From: JACXVD01 sp020446665
Lineage (GTDB): Bacteria; Pseudomonadota; Alphaproteobacteria; Sphingomonadales; Sphingomonadaceae
Length of the DNA: 64,000 nucleotides
NCBI GenBank assembly: GCA_041396905.1
Contig: JAWKXQ010000011.1
Span: 1 to 64,000 of the forward strand
Reading direction: 5' to 3'
Shown: positions 27,457 through 36,613 of the stretch, one piece after another
Layout of the letters: each line of letters starts with the position of its first letter
Numbering within the stretch: the stretch's first letter is position 1
Translations under genes and position numbers: made by a program
Notes under the pieces: generated by a model
The model's input: only the letters and a program-made list of their open reading frames with translations
The model's database searches: none
What the model was told of the DNA's origin: nothing

Positions 27457-29130
27457 TCAGCAGCCCGCCGCGTCGCTAGCGCAGCTTTCGTCCCGCGTCG
27501 CGCGGAATTCGTCGCCATCGTTCCAGTTCGGCCAGCTGGTGCTGGTCGCCAGCATCCGGCCCAGGCGGTAGAACAGATTCACATCCTGCAACACGCCTGA
27601 CCAGTCCCAATCCTCGCTATATTCATCACCGGGCTGGTGATAGCGATTGGCGCGATAGTCAGCTGCGTGCTTTTCGCCTGCTTCACGTCCGCCTTCGACC
27701 AGATCCTCCCCGCCATCGACATAGAACATCGGCACGCCGCGCTTGGCGAGGGCGAAATGGTCGGAGCGGTAGTAATAGCCTGCTTCCGGCGAGGGATCGG
27801 GCGTCTGATAGCGGCCATCCTTCACCAGCGCTGCCTGAAGGAAGGCATCCAGCTGGCTCTTGCCGCCGCCGACAACGGTGATGTCCTTCGCCTTGCCCGC
27901 CATCAGGAAGGCATCCATATTCACCCCGCCGACGGTCTGGCTGAGCGGGAAGACCGGGTTGGCGGCGTAATAATAGGCACCCAGTAAGCCGCTTTCTTCA
28001 GCCGTCACAGCAAGAAAGACCTGCGAGCGGGGTGCAGCGCCTGCTTTCACATTGGCTTCCGCCAACGCGACCAGCGCCGCCGTGCCGGTGGCGTTATCAA
28101 CGGCGCCATTGCAGATATCGTCGCCCGTCGCATCGGGGGTGCAGCGGCCCAAATGGTCCCAATGGGCGGTAAACAGCACATATTCATCGGGCCGTTCGCT
28201 GCCGGGCAGGATGCCGATCACGTTTTGTGACTGGAACTTGCGGATCGCGCTGTCGAAGCTGGTGGATGCAGTCAGCCCCAGTGGCACCGGCTTGAACCCC
28301 TTGGTTTTGGCCATGGCTGTGAGTTCGGCCAGGTCCTTGCCCGCCGTTTGCAGGATCTTCTCCGCTACCGGTTTCTGCACCCAGCCATTCATGAGCGTCT
28401 GGTCTGCCCCGCCATTGGCGGTCTGGGCATAGGCCTGCGGGCCGCTCCAGCTCGATTCCACAACATTCCAGCCATAGGCGGCGGGGAAATCCTCATGCAC
28501 GATCAGCGCGGCGGCCGCGCCCTGACGCGCGGCTTCCTCAAACTTGTAGGACCAGCGCCCGTAATAGGTCATGGCCCGCCCGTTAAAGATGCCTTCCAGC
28601 CCTTCTTCGGCATAGTCTGGATCATTGACGAGGATGACGGCTGTCTTCCCCTTCATGTCTATGCCTTCATAATCGTTCCAGCCGCGTTCGGGGGCGTTGA
28701 TGCCGAAGCCGACAAAGACCAGCTCGCTATCCTGCAGCATGGTCCGCTTGTCTTCACGATAGGTCACGCCGACCCAGTCTTTCGCGAAGCCCAGCGACAG
28801 ATCTTCGCTCCCGCCGGTGATCGACAGCGGCGCGTAATTGCTACCGGTGATCTCCACCAGAGGCACTTCCTGCACCCAGCTATCGCCATTGCCGGGTTGC
28901 AGGCCGGCCGCCTTGAACTTCTCGACCAGCAGTGCGACAGCCTTTTCTTCGCCGGCGGTGCCGGGCGCGCGGCCTTCCATCGCATCGTCAGACAGGGCGC
29001 GGGTGACGTCTTTCAGCGTATCGAGCGAAATGTCTCCATCGCCAATATCCGGCACGTCCAATTCGCTGCTGGCAGTGGAACAAGCGGCGAGCGCGAGGGC
29101 GGTTCCGGCGGCGAGGATTGTGCGGATCAT
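27457..29130 (-). CDS. M28-family zinc aminopeptidase, lipoprotein
   Basis: 557 residues from the ATG at 29130, which has AGGA six bases upstream. The leader IRTILAAGTALALAAC is a signal peptide with lipobox Cys17. The metallopeptidase domain shows TAHWDHLG, NGAVDNATGTAALVALAEA, VTAEESGLLGAYYYA and YRSDHFALAKRGVPMFYVDG, containing the two-zinc ligands and catalytic Glu. An inserted PA-type domain lies between (about residues 120-270). It probably trims peptides in the periplasm or on the outer-membrane face. Expressed from a palindrome-rich region shared with divergent glnE. Confidence 0.9.
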   Translation of the reverse strand: MIRTILAAGTALALAACSTASSELDVPDIGDGDISLDTLKDVTRALSDDAMEGRAPGTAGEEKAVALLVEKFKAAGLQPGNGDSWVQEVPLVEITGSNYAPLSITGGSEDLSLGFAKDWVGVTYREDKRTMLQDSELVFVGFGINAPERGWNDYEGIDMKGKTAVILVNDPDYAEEGLEGIFNGRAMTYYGRWSYKFEEAARQGAAAALIVHEDFPAAYGWNVVESSWSGPQAYAQTANGGADQTLMNGWVQKPVAEKILQTAGKDLAELTAMAKTKGFKPVPLGLTASTSFDSAIRKFQSQNVIGILPGSERPDEYVLFTAHWDHLGRCTPDATGDDICNGAVDNATGTAALVALAEANVKAGAAPRSQVFLAVTAEESGLLGAYYYAANPVFPLSQTVGGVNMDAFLMAGKAKDITVVGGGKSQLDAFLQAALVKDGRYQTPDPSPEAGYYYRSDHFALAKRGVPMFYVDGGEDLVEGGREAGEKHAADYRANRYHQPGDEYSEDWDWSGVLQDVNLFYRLGRMLATSTSWPNWNDGDEFRATRDESCASDAAGC

Positions 29131-29157
29131 GGGTTGTCCTGTCGTGTCTGCGTGAGC

Positions 29158-29219
29158 GTTGCAATTGCAACTACATTGCAAAGCAAGCGCCCCGGGGCAA
29201 GCTCTCGCTTGCAAGCGAG
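29158..29219. promoter_or_regulatory. Palindrome cluster with four TTGCAA copies between the M28 peptidase and glnE
   Basis: Perfect palindromes GTTGCAATTGCAAC (29158-29171), GCCCCGGGGC (29189-29198) and CTCGCTTGCAAGCGAG (29204-29219) lie in the 114-bp divergent intergenic region. The hexamer TTGCAA occurs at 29159, 29165, 29176 and 29209. This looks like a multi-site operator controlling one or both divergent genes. Confidence 0.5.
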
Positions 29220-29244
29220 CGGCAGGACAGGCAGTGCAGGGCGC

Positions 29245-31938
29245 ATGGATGGAGACTGGCAATCAGCGCTGGAGCGCGCGCGAAACCATGCGCCCTTTCT
29301 TGCGCTGGGGCTGGAACGCCAGCCGGAACTGGCGGAATTGCTGGCGGCGGGGAAGGGCGAGGAAGCGCTGGCCTGGGCGCGGGCAGCAGGCGACGGGACC
29401 GACGACGCCGGAATAGCCTTGCGGCGCGAGAAATGGGCGCTGGCCGTGGCGCTGGCGGTGGGCGATCTTGCCGGGGCTTTCCCTCTGGCGCGGGTGACAG
29501 GCGAGCTTTCTTCCTTTGCAGACCGTGCGCTGGATCGTTCCATCCATGCCGCGATCTCGCGCCGCGTGGATGATTGCGAACCGAAGGGTTTCCTTGCGCT
29601 GGCGCTGGGCAAGCATGGGGCGGGGGAGCTCAATTACAGCTCTGACATCGACCCGATCCTGCTCTACGACCCGGACAGCTTGCCGCGACGTGAGCGGGAT
29701 GAGCCGGGCGAGGCAGCGCAAAGATATGCCCGCGAGATCGTGCAGATCATGTCCAATGGCACGGCTGATGGCTATGTCTTCCGCGTCGATTTGCGGCTTC
29801 GCCCTGCATCCGAAGTCAGCCCGCTGGCGATCTCCATCGATGCAGCGACGACTCATTATGAAAGCTCTGCGCTGACATGGGAACGCGCCGCCTATATCCG
29901 TGCGCGGGCTTGTGCTGGCGATATTGCGGCGGGGGAGGATTTCCTTGCCCATATCCGCCCGTTCGTGTGGCGGCGCAGCCTTGATTTCGGCGCGATCGAG
30001 GAAATCCGGCGGCTGACGCTGCGCATCCGCGCCAATTACAAGGGGCCGCCCGAGCCGGGGCCGGGCTTCAATCTCAAACATGGCCGCGGGGGGATTCGCG
30101 AAGTGGAATTCTTCGCGCAGACGCATCAGCTGATCCATGGCGGGCGCGATCCTTCGCTGCGCTTGCGCGGGACGCGGGCGGCGCTGGATGCGCTGGCGGC
30201 GGCGGGGCGGATAAATGCAGACGATGCGCAGGTGCTGGGCGACAGCTATGACCGGTTGCGCACGCTCGAACACCGGCTGCAAATGGTCAATGACCATCAG
30301 ACCCATGCCCTGCCCGAAGGGGATGCGCTGGATAATGTCGCTCAGCTCGAAGGGCTGGCCGATGGCGCGGCGCTGATCGCTGAACTGCGCGATGTGACAG
30401 AAGCGGTGGCGGCCCGCTACGATTCGCTGATTGACGAGGAGGAAGGCAGCACGATTACGCTCCCCGCTCGCGCCAGCGCTCTGGCGGTTCGCCTGGCAGA
30501 GCTGGGCTATGAGCAGCCGGACCAGCTTGCGACCCGGATTGAAGGCTGGACCGATGGGCGCATGCGTCCACTGCGTAGCGATGCGGCGCGGCAGGCATTC
30601 GAAGCCTGCCTGCCTGCCTTGCTGGAAGCGCTGGCGGCGGCGCCGGATCGCGATGCCGCGCTGCTCCGGTGGGAAAGAGTGCTGGCGGCCATGCCCAGCG
30701 CGATCAATTTCTTCCGCTTGCTGGAGGCACGGCCCGGCCTGATGGACCAGCTGGTCAGCGTGCTGACACTGGCCCCGCCACTGGCCGAGGAACTGGGGCG
30801 GCGGCCGGAACTGCTCGATGCGCTGATTGATCGCAGCGCGCTGGATCTGCCCGGCACCACGCAGCAACTGGCTAGCTCCATGCGGCGCTCGGAAAGCGAC
30901 CGTGGCTATGAAGGCCTGCTCGACCGGATCCGTGTGGTCACGGGGGAAACGCGCTTTGCGCTGGGCATTCAGCTGATCGAAGCGGCGCATGATCCGCTGG
31001 ATATTGCCGCCGCGCTGGGGCGCACGGCAGAGGCCGCCTTGCAGGTTGCTCTCGATGCCGCGCAGGAAGAATTTGCCCGCCAGCATGGCCGGATCGAAGG
31101 GGCGGAATTGCTGGTGCTGGGGCTCGGCCGGCTGGGTGGCGGGGTGCTGACCCATGCGAGCGATCTCGATATCATCTATCTCTTCAATGGCGATCACGCT
31201 GCAGAATCGGACGGGCCGCGCCCGCTCGGCGCAACGCTTTATTTCAACCGTCTCGCTCAGCGTGTGACTGCAGCGCTCAGCGTCGCGACGGCAGAGGGCG
31301 CGCTCTACGAGATCGACACAAGGTTGCGCCCGCAGGGAACGCAGGGCCCGCTGGCCGTGAGCGTGGATAGCTTTGATCGCTACCAGCGCGAAGATGCCTG
31401 GACCTGGGAACATATGGCACTGACCAGGGCGCGCCCGGTGGCCGGATCGCCCGCTGCCTGCGCCGCCCTGTCCGAGGTAATTGCCGGCGTGCTGCACCGC
31501 CCGCGCGATCCGGATGTTCTGCGCGCCGATGTGCTCAAGATGCGCAGCGAGATGGCGGCGCATAAGGGGCCGCGCGGGCCGCTGGATGCCAAGCTGGCGC
31601 GGGGCGGGCTAGTTGATCTCGAATTCCTCGTTCACCATGCGCAATTGCGCCACCGCACGGCCTTTTCGCCGGATCTGGGTAAAGCCATCGCCGAACTGGC
31701 CGCACAGGATATCCTGCCCCCCGAACTGGTCGAAGCGCATGATCTGCTGACTCGCCTGCTGGTGGTTGTGCGGCTGTTCGCGCCTGACCTTTCAGAGCCA
31801 TCCCCGGTTGCCGGAGCGGCGCTGGCCAGAGCTTGCGGGGTGAGTGATCTGGCCAGCTTGCTGGCCGCGATTGGCGATGCACGGAACCAGGTGGCCGCCG
31901 CATGGTTGAGCCATTTCGACGAACAATTGGAGGTCTGA
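29245..31938 (+). CDS. glnE: Bifunctional glutamine synthetase adenylyltransferase/adenylyl-removing enzyme
   Basis: 897 residues from the ATG at 29245 with AGGG just upstream; the open frame runs much further upstream but over the antisense of the peptidase gene. The N-terminal nucleotidyltransferase (de-adenylylating) has LALGKHGAGELNYSSDIDPI with the metal aspartates in SSDID (residues 132-136); the C-terminal adenylylating domain has LGLGRLGGGVLTHASDLDII (about residues 625-645). GlnE tunes glutamine synthetase to nitrogen status, which fits a segment that also holds the large glutamate dehydrogenase. Bcp follows at once. Confidence 0.95.
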   Translation: MDGDWQSALERARNHAPFLALGLERQPELAELLAAGKGEEALAWARAAGDGTDDAGIALRREKWALAVALAVGDLAGAFPLARVTGELSSFADRALDRSIHAAISRRVDDCEPKGFLALALGKHGAGELNYSSDIDPILLYDPDSLPRRERDEPGEAAQRYAREIVQIMSNGTADGYVFRVDLRLRPASEVSPLAISIDAATTHYESSALTWERAAYIRARACAGDIAAGEDFLAHIRPFVWRRSLDFGAIEEIRRLTLRIRANYKGPPEPGPGFNLKHGRGGIREVEFFAQTHQLIHGGRDPSLRLRGTRAALDALAAAGRINADDAQVLGDSYDRLRTLEHRLQMVNDHQTHALPEGDALDNVAQLEGLADGAALIAELRDVTEAVAARYDSLIDEEEGSTITLPARASALAVRLAELGYEQPDQLATRIEGWTDGRMRPLRSDAARQAFEACLPALLEALAAAPDRDAALLRWERVLAAMPSAINFFRLLEARPGLMDQLVSVLTLAPPLAEELGRRPELLDALIDRSALDLPGTTQQLASSMRRSESDRGYEGLLDRIRVVTGETRFALGIQLIEAAHDPLDIAAALGRTAEAALQVALDAAQEEFARQHGRIEGAELLVLGLGRLGGGVLTHASDLDIIYLFNGDHAAESDGPRPLGATLYFNRLAQRVTAALSVATAEGALYEIDTRLRPQGTQGPLAVSVDSFDRYQREDAWTWEHMALTRARPVAGSPAACAALSEVIAGVLHRPRDPDVLRADVLKMRSEMAAHKGPRGPLDAKLARGGLVDLEFLVHHAQLRHRTAFSPDLGKAIAELAAQDILPPELVEAHDLLTRLLVVVRLFAPDLSEPSPVAGAALARACGVSDLASLLAAIGDARNQVAAAWLSHFDEQLEV

Positions 31939-31943
31939 GACTC

Positions 31944-32417
31944 ATGAGCGAATTTGCAGCAGCGGGTGACATGATGCCCGATATCGCGATGGAAACGCCC
32001 GATGGCGGCAGTGTGACACCATCCGATTTCAAGGGTCAGAAGCTGGTGATCTTCTTCTATCCCAAGGACAACACGCCCGGCTGTACCACTGAAGCGAAAG
32101 ATTTCACTGCCCTGGCGGATGATTTCGCCGCAGCCGGGGTCGCGCTGCTCGGTGTGAGCAAGGATTCGCCCAAGAAGCACCTGAACTTCATTGCCAAGCA
32201 TGATCTCAAGACACCGCTGGCAACCGATGCGGAAGAAGGGGGCCTGTCCGATGCGCTGGGCATCTGGACGGAGAAATCCATGTATGGAAAGACCTATATG
32301 GGCATGGTCCGCACCACCTGTCTGGTCGCGCCCGATGGCCGGATTGCGCAGGTCTGGAACAAGGTAAAGGTCAAGGGGCACGCAGCCGAAGTGCTTGCCG
32401 CCGCGCAGGCACTTTGA
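31944..32417 (+). CDS. bcp: Thioredoxin-dependent peroxiredoxin, Bcp/PrxQ type
   Basis: 157 residues starting five bases after the glnE stop. The peroxidatic cysteine is Cys47 in FFYPKDNTPGCTTEAKDF. The resolving cysteine often found five residues later in PrxQ (CxxxxC) is absent: Lys is there instead. The only other cysteine is Cys126 in RTTCLVAPDG, so it is either a 1-Cys enzyme or uses an unusual distal resolving partner. It reduces H2O2 and organic peroxides in the cytoplasm. The following gene's TTG start overlaps its TGA stop. Confidence 0.93.
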   Translation: MSEFAAAGDMMPDIAMETPDGGSVTPSDFKGQKLVIFFYPKDNTPGCTTEAKDFTALADDFAAAGVALLGVSKDSPKKHLNFIAKHDLKTPLATDAEEGGLSDALGIWTEKSMYGKTYMGMVRTTCLVAPDGRIAQVWNKVKVKGHAAEVLAAAQAL

Positions 32418-33217
32418 CAGAGGCTTCGCCATCGCTGGGTGCTGCGATCCGGGCGGCGCTGTTGACCGCCGATCCGCGCGCCAAGGTGATGGCCACGCGC
32501 GATGTCGCGCGGGGCTGGCGGCTGGGGCGGCTTGCTTTCACCTTCGCTGTGCCCATGCCGGATGAACCGGCTCGCCCGGAACATCCCGAACTGCTCCCGC
32601 CCAACCGCATGCCCAAACGCGGCAAGGGCGGATCGGAGCGTGCCCGGATCGCCTTGTGGCATGCGCTGGCGCATATCGAATTCGTCGCGATTGATCTGGC
32701 GCTCGACATGGCCGGGCGCTTTGGCGAAGCGATGGGCGAGGAATTCGTCTCGGACTTCCTCGCCGTGGCGGCAGATGAAGCGATGCATTTCGCGCTGCTC
32801 GAACGCAAGCTGCACAGCCTGGGCAGCCATTATGGCGCGCTGCCTGCCCATGGCGGATTATGGCAGGCGGCAGCAGAGACGGCTTACGACGTTGCAGCGC
32901 GGCTGGCCGTGGTGCCGATGGTGCTGGAAGCAAGGGGCCTGGACGTGACCCCGGCCACGCTGGAGCGCATTCGTGCAACAGGTGACGAAAATGGTGCACG
33001 CATCCTCGAACGAATCCTTGACGACGAAATCCGCCATGTCGGAATCGGCGCCAAGCACTTTCGATTCGTCTCATCGGCCCGCAAACAGGCTCCGGCGGAT
33101 CATTGGAAAATGCTGGTTCGCAGCCACTTTCGGGGGGCTGTTAAGCCACCGTTCAACGACTCGGCGCGTCTCGCAGCCGGTTTGTCGCGAGACTACTACG
33201 CCGAGCTTGCGCGTTAA
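32414..33217 (+). CDS. DUF455 ferritin-like protein
   Basis: 267 residues. Helical ferritin-like core with carboxylate/histidine di-iron ligands: ALAHIEFVAIDLALD, AADEAMHFALLERKLHSLG and LDDEIRHVGIGAKHF match the ExxH pattern of the DUF455/MiaE-like superfamily. A di-iron oxygenase or peroxidase role is inferred from the fold. Coupled to bcp through a TTGA overlap (TTG start), which supports a redox function. Normal family length. Confidence 0.85.
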   Translation: MTEASPSLGAAIRAALLTADPRAKVMATRDVARGWRLGRLAFTFAVPMPDEPARPEHPELLPPNRMPKRGKGGSERARIALWHALAHIEFVAIDLALDMAGRFGEAMGEEFVSDFLAVAADEAMHFALLERKLHSLGSHYGALPAHGGLWQAAAETAYDVAARLAVVPMVLEARGLDVTPATLERIRATGDENGARILERILDDEIRHVGIGAKHFRFVSSARKQAPADHWKMLVRSHFRGAVKPPFNDSARLAAGLSRDYYAELAR

Positions 33218-33334
33218 CATTTGTTGGTTACCCATAGCGTCAACGGAGCGGCAGAGGTCAATCTGACCGTTTCCGACATAGAAAATGGGCATCAGGGATC
33301 ACGAGGTCTCGGGTCGCAAGGCAAGGAAGAATTC

Positions 33335-34027
33335 GTGGTCGCATCAACAATCCAGCGCCGGTTTGCAGCCGCTGTTGCAGCCGGAATCGGGTTTCTTCTG
33401 CTGGGCGCACAGCCCGCGCTTGCCAATTCTTCTTCTGCTTCCGCCGATGTCGCTGCACCGATCCGCGAAGCCAAGGGTTCGCCGCTTTCGGGTGGGGACG
33501 AACAGTTCCGCCAGCTTTTCGGCAGCTGGGAATCGGTTGGTGAAAGCAGCACTGCCCCCACCACCCAGACGACTGTTGCCGTTCCTTCGCGTATGCCGCT
33601 GGAAGGCAGCCGCCTGACCAGCAATTACGGGATGCGTAACCACCCGGTGATTGGTGGCCGCCGCGCGCATAAGGGTGTCGACCTTGCTGCCCCCACCGGT
33701 ACCCCGGTCTATGCAACTGCGGATGGCGTGATTTCCAAGGCGGAGTGGTTCTCCAGCTACGGCCTGTATATCTCGATCGAGCATGGTGCGAAGCTGCAGA
33801 CCCGCTATGCCCATATGTCCAAGCTGGCCGTTGCTTCGGGCGAGCGTGTGAAGAAGGGCGACATTATCGGTTATGTCGGTTCCACAGGTCGTTCCACCGG
33901 CCCGCACCTCCATTATGAAGTGCGCGTCGCTGGCACTGCGGTGAATCCCATCCCCTATATGGTCGAATCCGATGCGCAGCAGGCTTTCGCCGTTGCATTG
34001 GGCGAAGGTGGCCAGGGCGGCGAATAA
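33335..34027 (+). CDS. M23-family metallopeptidase (LytM-type peptidoglycan hydrolase)
   Basis: 230 residues from GTG 33335, preceded by AAGGAAGA four bases upstream; a TTG at 33221 would add 38 residues that look unstructured and place the signal peptide internally. Signal peptide RRFAAAVAAGIGFLLLGAQPALA, then a linker and a LytM domain with GMRNHPVIGGRRAHKGVDLAAPTGTPV and GPHLHYEVR, which hold the zinc His and Asp and the catalytic HxH. It would cleave peptidoglycan cross-links in the periplasm. A rho-independent terminator follows. Confidence 0.92.
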   Translation: MVASTIQRRFAAAVAAGIGFLLLGAQPALANSSSASADVAAPIREAKGSPLSGGDEQFRQLFGSWESVGESSTAPTTQTTVAVPSRMPLEGSRLTSNYGMRNHPVIGGRRAHKGVDLAAPTGTPVYATADGVISKAEWFSSYGLYISIEHGAKLQTRYAHMSKLAVASGERVKKGDIIGYVGSTGRSTGPHLHYEVRVAGTAVNPIPYMVESDAQQAFAVALGEGGQGGE

Positions 34028-34086
34028 GCCCTCATTCGAAATATGCCCGTAATAGCGGGACAGGCATTGGAGAGGATGCCTGAACA

Positions 34087-34117
34087 GGGCGGCGCGGAGC
34101 AATCCGGCCGCCCTTTT
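34087..34117 (+). terminator. Rho-independent terminator after the M23 peptidase gene
   Basis: Stem GGGCGGC (34087-34093) pairs with GCCGCCC (34107-34113) around a 13-base loop and is followed by TTTT. It lies about 60 bases after the peptidase stop. Confidence 0.75.
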
Positions 34118-34273
34118 CTATGGGCTTTCCTACATGGGCGCATTGCGCCATGGCCTGGATCGCTCTTTGCCATTGTCCAGAATCCGGCGTTTTCCCCTAT
34201 AGGGGTGTCACCCATATTGGCGGGTCTGTTTCGCAGGCTAACGCACTGTTCCTGAACATTTTCCGGAAATGGC

Positions 34274-34307
34274 GATAGGTTACACAGTGTGACCTGTGTC
34301 ACCTATC
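34274..34307 (-). terminator. 14-bp near-perfect hairpin 3' of galU (terminator or operator)
   Basis: Arms 34274-34287 and 34294-34307 are inverted repeats with a single mismatch and a six-base loop. The hairpin starts 12 bases past the galU stop on the minus strand. There is no T-tract after it, so it may be a 3'-end protecting stem rather than an intrinsic terminator. Confidence 0.5.
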
Positions 34308-34318
34308 CAATGTCGCGT

Positions 34319-35197
34319 TCAGTCCTGCAGCAGCCGCTTGGCCATGGCGCGCACTTCAGCGCCCATATCCTCGCGCTCAAGCGCAAGTGCCAGCGTGGCT
34401 TCGACGAAACCGACCTTGCTGCCGCAGTCAAAGCGGCGCCCGGCGAAAGTCACCGCGTGGAAGGGCTGGCTGCCGATCATCTTCGCCATGGCATCGGTAA
34501 GCTGGATTTCCCCGCCTGCGCCCTTTTCCTGATTCTCCAGCGTCCGCATTACTTCGGGCTGGAGAATATAGCGGCCGGAAATGATCTTGTTCGACGGGGC
34601 CTCGGCCCGCGGTGGCTTTTCCACCAGCCCGGTGACTTCGGTCAGAGTATCAGAAACCTGGGCACCCGGCGCGATCACGCCATAGCTGGACACTTCCTCT
34701 TCCGGCACTTCGAGCACGGAGATCAGATTCCCGCCCACTTCATTATAGGCCTCGACCATCTGCTTCATGCAGCCCGGCTCGCCCACCATCAACTCGTCCG
34801 GCAACAGGATAGCGAAAGGATCATCGCCAACAATCGCGCGGGCACACCAGATGGCGTGGCCCAGCCCCATCGGCACCTGCTGGCGCACGGTAATGATGTC
34901 CCCCGGTATGGCGCGGGTCGCGTCCAGCACGGACAGGTCCTTGCCGCGTTCGGACATGGTCGTTTCCAGTTCGAAAGCCATGTCGAAATGTTCGACAATC
35001 GCGGTCTTGCCGCGCCCGGTGACGAAGATGATCTGTTCGATCCCCGCCTCGCGCGCTTCATCCACTGCATACTGGATCAGCGGGCGATCGACGATCGGCA
35101 GCAGCTCCTTAGGGATCGCCTTGGTGGCAGGCAGGAATCGCGTGCCCAACCCGGCAACGGGGAAGACGGCCTTCTTGATTGGCTTGTTCTGTGTCAT
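34319..35197 (-). CDS. galU: UTP--glucose-1-phosphate uridylyltransferase
   Basis: 292 residues from ATG 35197 (a GTG two codons earlier is possible). KAVFPVAGLGTRFLPATKAIPKELLPIVDRP is the nucleotide-binding signature, and ETTMSERGKDLS, LVEKPPRAEAPSN and FDCGSKVGFVEA follow as in GalU. It makes UDP-glucose, the donor needed by exopolysaccharide synthesis, and thus feeds the locus at 45-54 kb. Divergent from murA. Confidence 0.96.
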   Translation of the reverse strand: MTQNKPIKKAVFPVAGLGTRFLPATKAIPKELLPIVDRPLIQYAVDEAREAGIEQIIFVTGRGKTAIVEHFDMAFELETTMSERGKDLSVLDATRAIPGDIITVRQQVPMGLGHAIWCARAIVGDDPFAILLPDELMVGEPGCMKQMVEAYNEVGGNLISVLEVPEEEVSSYGVIAPGAQVSDTLTEVTGLVEKPPRAEAPSNKIISGRYILQPEVMRTLENQEKGAGGEIQLTDAMAKMIGSQPFHAVTFAGRRFDCGSKVGFVEATLALALEREDMGAEVRAMAKRLLQD

Positions 35198-35329
35198 GCG
35201 CACTTTCGTAAGGCGGCTTGGTATGAAGCGTCAACTACAGCCAAACCATTTCAGGCTGGTTACGGCCCGGTTATGGCACAGATGTGTCGTGATACTTGCC
35301 CCGCGCCGCAATCCCGCTAAACCGCCGCG

Positions 35330-36613
35330 ATGGACAAGATCATTATCGAAGGCGGGAAACGCCTTTCTGGCACTATTCCGATCTCGGGTGCGAAAAACGC
35401 AGCGCTGACGCTGATCCCCTGCGCCTTGCTCACCGAAGAGCCGCTGACGCTGCGCAATCTGCCGCGTCTGGCGGATATTGACGGGTTTCAGCATCTGATG
35501 AACCAGTTCGGCATTTCGACCACGATTGCCGGCAGCCGCCCGGAAGATTTCGGCCGGGTGATGACGCTGGAAGCGACCCGGATCACTTCCACCGTCGCAC
35601 CCTATGAACTGGTGCGCAAGATGCGCGCTTCGATCCTCGTACTCGGCCCGATGCTGGCGCGGATGGGCGAAGCGACGGTGTCGCTGCCCGGTGGTTGTGC
35701 CATCGGCAATCGCCCGATTGATCTCCATCTCAAGGTGCTGGAGGCTTTGGGCGCAGAAATCGAGCTGGCGCAGGGCTATGTCCGCGCCATTGCGCCTGAT
35801 GGCGGCTTGCCGGGCGGGCGCTATTCCTTCCCGGTGGTGTCTGTGGGGGCGACGGAAAACGCGCTGATGGCGGCGGTGCTGGCAAAGGGTAAATCCACCC
35901 TGCACAACGCCGCGCGCGAGCCGGAAATCGTCGATCTGTGCCGCCTGCTGGTGGCGATGGGCGCGCAAATCGAGGGGATTGGCAGTTCGGAACTGACTAT
36001 CCACGGCGTGCCGCGCCTGCATGGTGCGACCTATCGCGTGATGTCGGACCGGATCGAAGCGGGCTCCTATGCCTGCGCGGCCGCGATCACTGGCGGGGAG
36101 GTCTTCCTCAAACATGCCGTGGTCGAAGAAATGGAGGCCACCGTTGCCGCCTTGCGTCAGGCCGGCGTGGCGGTCGAGCCGCGCGCGGGTGGCATTCACT
36201 TTGCCGCCGATGGCCCGTTGCGCGCGGTCACGCTCTCCACCGCGCCCTATCCCGGCTTTGCCACGGATATGCAGGCACAGCTGATGGCGCTGCTGTGCCG
36301 CGCAGAAGGCTCCAGCGTGCTGACGGAAACAATCTTTGAAAACCGGTATATGCATGTTCCTGAACTCAACCGCATGGGCGCGCATATTGAGACTTCGGGC
36401 CGCACCGCTATCGTCCACGGCGTTCCGAAACTGACCGGCGCGGAAGTGATGGCAACCGATTTGCGTGCGTCGATGAGTCTGGTGATTGCCGGGCTGGCAG
36501 CCGAAGGGGAAACGCAGGTCCACCGCCTCTATCACCTTGATCGCGGCTATGAACGGCTGGAGGAAAAGCTGCAGCTGGTCGGGGCGCAGATTGAGCGAGT
36601 CGGCGGGGACTAA
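35330..36613 (+). CDS. murA: UDP-N-acetylglucosamine 1-carboxyvinyltransferase
   Basis: 427 residues. First committed step of peptidoglycan precursor synthesis, adding enolpyruvate to UDP-GlcNAc. GAKNAALTLIPCALL at the N-terminus, the fosfomycin-target cysteine (Cys123) in LPGGCAIGNRPIDLH, PYPGFATDMQAQLMALLCRAEGSS and the C-terminal LDRGYERLEEKL are all as in MurA. The active-site cysteine is retained, so it should be fosfomycin-sensitive at the target level. Its stop interlocks with that of the convergent RHH gene. Confidence 0.97.
   Translation: MDKIIIEGGKRLSGTIPISGAKNAALTLIPCALLTEEPLTLRNLPRLADIDGFQHLMNQFGISTTIAGSRPEDFGRVMTLEATRITSTVAPYELVRKMRASILVLGPMLARMGEATVSLPGGCAIGNRPIDLHLKVLEALGAEIELAQGYVRAIAPDGGLPGGRYSFPVVSVGATENALMAAVLAKGKSTLHNAAREPEIVDLCRLLVAMGAQIEGIGSSELTIHGVPRLHGATYRVMSDRIEAGSYACAAAITGGEVFLKHAVVEEMEATVAALRQAGVAVEPRAGGIHFAADGPLRAVTLSTAPYPGFATDMQAQLMALLCRAEGSSVLTETIFENRYMHVPELNRMGAHIETSGRTAIVHGVPKLTGAEVMATDLRASMSLVIAGLAAEGETQVHRLYHLDRGYERLEEKLQLVGAQIERVGGD

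Larger units (their letters stand above)
34028..34318. other. Intergenic region between convergent M23 peptidase and galU
   Basis: No gene is supported in this 291-base stretch. It contains a plus-strand terminator (34087-34117) and a long imperfect hairpin beside galU (34274-34307). The remainder, including CCCCTATAGGGG near 34196, shows no coding signal. Confidence 0.6.

Noticed and set aside
29263..31563. 766-residue frame opposite glnE
   Set aside because: Pure high-GC antisense frame; glnE has clear catalytic motifs on the plus strand.
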